This document shows, piece by piece, positions 6,850-8,736 of a DNA stretch of 8,736 bases (positions within the stretch are counted from its first letter, which is position 1; each line of letters starts with the position of its first letter). The DNA lies in the NCBI GenBank assembly GCA_021163945.1, contig JAGGTC010000179.1:1-8736 (forward strand). The letters are read 5' to 3'. Source of the stretch: Deltaproteobacteria bacterium. Lineage in GTDB: Bacteria; Desulfobacterota; Desulfofervidia; Desulfofervidales; DG-60. The notes under the pieces were generated by a model. The model saw nothing but the letters and a program-made list of their open reading frames with translations. It made no database searches and had not been told where the DNA came from. The translations under genes and the position numbers were made by a program.

Positions 6850-7991
6850 ATATTACCTTTCCATTGATTTGTTGTTTAAGTGGCATCATAGGGCTTATAG
6901 TGGGCTTAAAGTGGCCAAGGAAGCTGCCTACCTTTTCTGATAAAGGCAAAATAGCATTCCTGACAGGTTTCCGATATCTCCTATCCAATGAACCAGATAG
7001 GGCCATAGAGGCCTTTACAAAGGCCGTTCAACTTGACACAGACACTGTAGAGACCTATGTGGCATTAGGCAATCTTTTCAGGGACAAGGGAGAGATTGAA
7101 AGGGCTATACGCATTCGGCAAAGCATCATGACCCGCCCCCACCTTGATAGACAGATCCGGCTTCAGGCACTGTATGACTTGGCTATAGACTATAAAAAGG
7201 GTGGGTTTATTGATCGTGCTATCGATGCATTTAAAGAGGTCATCCGTCAAGACCCCCAAAGGGTAGATGCATACCTAGAGCTGGCATCCCTTTATCAAGA
7301 GATCAAAGATTGGGAGGCGGCCTTTAAATGTATCAAAGAATTGGCAGCTATTACTAAAGACAATTATAGTTTGATGTTGGCCCATTTTAAGACAGAGATG
7401 GGCAAGGTGTCCCAAAGGGAGGATCTTGGAAAGGCAGAAAAACTATATAAAGAGGCAATCAAGATAAATAAAAGGTGTGTTGATGCCTATCTACATTTAG
7501 GCGATTTATACCTGGCAAAGAAAAATGTCAAAAAGGCCTTAGATATTTGGTTGGAGGTAATAAAGAATGCCTCTGACTACGCATTTTTGGTCTATAGGCG
7601 TATAGAAGAGCACCTTGATAAACTGAAGGCAGAAGAGGCATTAAAGAAATTGATCAAGTATTTAGAAAAGATGAAAAGATGTGATTTATGGTCTTGTTTG
7701 ATACTGGCCAGGTATTACCACAGGAAGGGTGATTTTTTTATGGCAAAGAGGTATCTTAAAGAGGCCCTTACAGAGGCCCCTCAATATACCTCTGCCAGGC
7801 AGTTTTTGGCACAAATACTCTTAGAAGAGGGTGAAACACAGGCTGCCTTAGAGGAAATAAAAAAATTGGCCAAGACATCCACCTTAGAAAGGACGTTCCA
7901 GTGCAGTCAGTGTGGCTATGAGGCGCATAGGCTCTCATGGAAGTGCCCACAATGTGGCAATTGGGATACTATTAAACCAAAGGCAGCATAA
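6846..7991 (+). CDS. lapB: LapB (YciM)-like TPR protein controlling LPS synthesis
   Basis: A 381-residue homologue of E. coli LapB/YciM (389 residues). One N-terminal membrane helix (about 4-21) anchors a cytoplasmic array of about 8-9 TPR repeats (from about 34 to 345). The signature TVETYVALGNLFRDKGEIE (67-85) plus RAIRI (86-90) is very close to the E. coli protein. It ends in a rubredoxin-like metal knuckle, with C353-x2-C356 and C367-x2-C370, spaced as in LapB, where this domain packs on the TPRs. In E. coli LapB presents LpxC to the FtsH protease and so balances LPS with phospholipid. The same role here is inferred; lpxC and ftsH are not in the window. The ATG overlaps the lapA stop (ATGA), with a closely spaced AGGA (6839-6842). 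It is the last gene of the operon; a strong terminator starts 3 nt after the stop. A CC pair at residues 9-10 is inside the helix and is not a convincing lipobox. Confidence 0.92.
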   Translation: MNITFPLICCLSGIIGLIVGLKWPRKLPTFSDKGKIAFLTGFRYLLSNEPDRAIEAFTKAVQLDTDTVETYVALGNLFRDKGEIERAIRIRQSIMTRPHLDRQIRLQALYDLAIDYKKGGFIDRAIDAFKEVIRQDPQRVDAYLELASLYQEIKDWEAAFKCIKELAAITKDNYSLMLAHFKTEMGKVSQREDLGKAEKLYKEAIKINKRCVDAYLHLGDLYLAKKNVKKALDIWLEVIKNASDYAFLVYRRIEEHLDKLKAEEALKKLIKYLEKMKRCDLWSCLILARYYHRKGDFFMAKRYLKEALTEAPQYTSARQFLAQILLEEGETQAALEEIKKLAKTSTLERTFQCSQCGYEAHRLSWKCPQCGNWDTIKPKAA

Positions 7992-7993
7992 AA

Positions 7994-8021
7994 AAAAGGC
8001 CTGCCATTTGGCAGGCCTTTT
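7994..8021. terminator. Strong two-way intrinsic terminator (lapB / csp)
   Basis: AAAAGGCCTGCC (7994-8005) pairs perfectly with GGCAGGCCTTTT (8010-8021): a 12-bp stem with a GC-rich core and an ATTT loop (8006-8009). On the + strand the T-tract (8018-8021) ends the lapB transcript. On the - strand the A-run at 7990-7997 reads as eight T's after the GC core, ending the csp transcript. It fills the 49-bp gap between the convergent genes. Confidence 0.95.
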
Positions 8022-8040
8022 AGCAAAGAGCTATTTTAGA

Positions 8041-8244
8041 CTAGATTCTTACCACCTTGGTAGCCTGAACCCCTTTTGGTGTTTCTATAACCTCAAATTC
8101 CACTTTTTGTCCCTCTTTTAATGTCTTATATCCCTCCCCCTCAATAGCTGAAAAATGGACAAATACATCTGCTCCGTTCTCACGCTGGATAAAACCATAG
8201 CCCTTACTGTCATTAAACCACTTCACTACTCCTTTAAACCTCAT
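8041..8244 (-). CDS. Cold-shock domain protein (CspA family)
   Basis: A 67-residue single cold-shock domain, the standard length for the family. It binds single-stranded RNA/DNA, usually as an RNA chaperone. RNP1 is KGYGFI (14-19) and RNP2 is VFVHF (27-31); Trp9 and Phe10 of the VKWFN strand and the aromatics of both RNP motifs make the binding face. The ATG at 8242-8244 has an excellent AGGAGG (complement of 8250-8255), 5 nt upstream. It stands alone, convergent with lapB and sharing its terminator. Whether it is cold-induced cannot be read from the sequence, but a leader of several tens of bases is predicted, as is common in cold-inducible csp genes. Confidence 0.96.
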   Translation of the reverse strand: MRFKGVVKWFNDSKGYGFIQRENGADVFVHFSAIEGEGYKTLKEGQKVEFEVIETPKGVQATKVVRI

Positions 8245-8292
8245 TCAAACCTCCTAAAAAATAAAAAATTACATGACCAATGGCCACAACTG

Positions 8293-8321
8293 CTCTTAAC
8301 ATATACAACACCCCTTGTCAA
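8293..8321 (-). promoter_or_regulatory. Candidate csp promoter (proximal)
   Basis: On the - strand a perfect TTGACA (complement of 8316-8321) is followed after 17 bp by TAAGAG (complement of 8293-8298), only 3 of 6 to the -10 consensus. A 16-bp spacing to TTAAGA is the alternative. The AT-rich stretch just upstream could act as an UP element. It would give a leader of about 40 nt. Confidence 0.45.
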
Positions 8322-8334
8322 GCACAAATAAAAT

Positions 8335-8343
8335 ATTATAGCA
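8335..8343 (-). promoter_or_regulatory. Candidate csp promoter (distal, extended -10)
   Basis: On the - strand the bases read TGCTATAAT, a perfect extended -10 element (TGNTATAAT). No recognisable -35 lies at the right distance, which extended -10 promoters tolerate. Transcription would start near 8328 and give a csp leader of about 84 nt. It may alternatively belong to the flank of the IS110-family element. Confidence 0.4.
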
Positions 8344-8374
8344 CACTTGCGGGTTTTTTATAGGGGAAACGAGG

Positions 8375-8390
8375 ATTTGGGTTAACAAAT
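8375..8390. repeat. Small inverted repeat in the csp-transposase gap
   Basis: ATTTG (8375-8379) and CAAAT (8386-8390) are complementary around GGTTAA, and flanking GG/CC could extend the stem past a one-base bulge. It lies just before the + strand -35 box. It may be a weak operator or chance, and is too short to call a terminator. Confidence 0.25.
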
Positions 8391-8393
8391 ACC

Positions 8394-8424
8394 TTGACAT
8401 TAACTTAAGTTCAAGTTATATATA
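8394..8424 (+). promoter_or_regulatory. Promoter with internal dyad, reading toward the IS110 fragment
   Basis: A perfect TTGACA (8394-8399) is followed by TATATA either 17 bp (8417-8422) or 19 bp (8419-8424) later. A perfect 10-bp palindrome AACTTAAGTT (8402-8411) lies within the spacer; extended to 8397-8416, 8 of 10 base pairs match. A dyad inside a 19-bp spacer is the usual layout of MerR-family promoters, but no MerR gene is in view, and a simple repressor site is equally possible. A GGAG (8430-8433) follows, without a start codon at normal spacing. The nearest downstream sequence is the transposase 3' end, in antisense. Confidence 0.5.
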
Positions 8425-8448
8425 AAAAAGGAGCAACTAAACTAGGAA

Positions 8449-8736
8449 TTAAGCTGCGTGGCCAAAATTAACCTCCATAGAAGATTTGACTTTAATATAG
8501 CAAGAGGGAGCTACTTTGGATGGGTCAAATTTCTCTTCTCTAGTAAGCATGGCATAAATTACCCTTATAAGCTTATTTATAACAGCAACAACAGACTTTT
8601 TGTAACTACCAAAGCCCTTTCTCTTCTTTTCAAAGTAGACCCTAAATACAGGATTGTAAACTATGGCCATCACAGCCATCTGAAAGAGGACATTTCTAAG
8701 ATGAGGGTTCCCTTGCTTAGAGATACTCATCCTCTG
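8449..8736 (-). CDS. IS110-family transposase, C-terminal fragment (partial, runs off right edge)
   Basis: The frame is open on the - strand from the window edge to a TAA at 8449-8451; the last 95 residues are seen. It begins QRMSISKQGNPHLRNVLF, the 'R-x-S-K-x-G-N-P-x-L-R' block of the Transposase_20 (PF02371) domain. It is followed by a helix with NPVFRVYFEKKRKGFGSYKK and then VAVINKLIRVIYAMLTREEKFD, which matches the usual C-terminal end of IS110-family recombinases. An ATG lies at the third visible codon, but family alignment puts the true start several hundred residues upstream, beyond the window. IS110 elements move by a DEDD/serine recombinase and, where studied, a bridge RNA. The C-terminus looks intact. 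Confidence 0.85.
   Translation of the reverse strand, partial: QRMSISKQGNPHLRNVLFQMAVMAIVYNPVFRVYFEKKRKGFGSYKKSVVAVINKLIRVIYAMLTREEKFDPSKVAPSCYIKVKSSMEVNFGHAA

Larger units (their letters stand above)
8316..8448. mobile_element. Probable right-end region of an IS110-family element (boundary unknown)
   Basis: The transposase stop codon is at 8449, so the element's 3' end must lie somewhere between there and the csp gene; the low-numbered limit given is arbitrary. IS110-family elements usually have no clear terminal inverted repeats or target duplications, so the edge cannot be set from this sequence alone. The + strand promoter at 8394-8424 may be host DNA, which would put the edge between about 8425 and 8448, or may be part of the element. 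Confidence 0.4.

Noticed and set aside
6867..6878. Cys-Cys in the LapB N-terminal helix as a lipoprotein signal
   Set aside because: LICC does not fit the lipobox (small residue before Cys), and LapB proteins keep the N-terminal helix as an anchor.
8268..8273. Start-stop ATGTAA in the csp leader on the - strand
   Set aside because: No ribosome site precedes it; a chance hexamer in AT-rich DNA is the simpler explanation.
8458..8736. A + strand gene starting at GTG 8458 after the GGAG at 8430-8433
   Set aside because: The spacing is far too long for that ribosome site and the region codes convincingly for a transposase on the opposite strand.
1..8736. tRNA, rRNA, CRISPR array, toxin-antitoxin or defence genes
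   Set aside because: No cloverleaf, rRNA core sequence or regularly spaced repeat was seen by eye, and every sizeable gene is accounted for by a non-defence family; very short RNAs could still be missed without a covariance search.

Overview
The window looks like a stretch of chromosome from a moderately AT-rich, LPS-bearing Gram-negative bacterium. The LapA and LapB homologues point to an outer membrane with LPS. A Desulfobacterota-type lineage would fit the gene mix (LapAB, UPF0280, DUF4198, compact SF2 helicase), but that placement is inference with low confidence. An IS110-family transposase fragment at the right edge is the only clear mobile DNA.

Layout from left to right: (1) the 3' end of a DUF4198-type protein on the + strand, cut by the window edge; (2) a short two-way hairpin terminator; (3) a compact, 520-residue Lhr-like SF2 helicase on the - strand; (4) a 72-bp divergent promoter region whose two -35 boxes overlap, with both start codons only a few bases past the predicted transcription starts; (5) a tight + strand run of five genes: dnaE, a UPF0280 protein, a HIT-family nucleotide hydrolase/phosphorylase, lapA and lapB; (6) a perfect 12-bp hairpin terminator shared with (7) a convergent cold-shock protein gene; (8) 204 bp of non-coding DNA carrying the csp promoter(s) and, facing the other way, a promoter with an internal dyad that fires into (9) the 3' end of an IS110-family transposase that runs off the window.

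The five-gene unit has gaps or overlaps of 4 bp or less (4-nt gap, 4-bp ATGA overlap, 3-nt gap, 4-bp ATGA overlap). It has one good promoter at its head and one strong terminator at its end, so it is very likely one operon. It would link the replicative polymerase catalytic subunit with dinucleotide or nucleotide clean-up (HIT) and with the LPS-synthesis checkpoint (LapAB, which in E. coli controls LpxC turnover by FtsH). No complete new system such as a defence island, CRISPR array or biosynthetic cluster is visible. The points most worth a second look are the shared, apparently leaderless divergent promoter, the dnaE-lapAB coupling, the intact PHP metal site in DnaE, the short Lhr-like helicase, and the orphaned dyad promoter next to the IS110 element.
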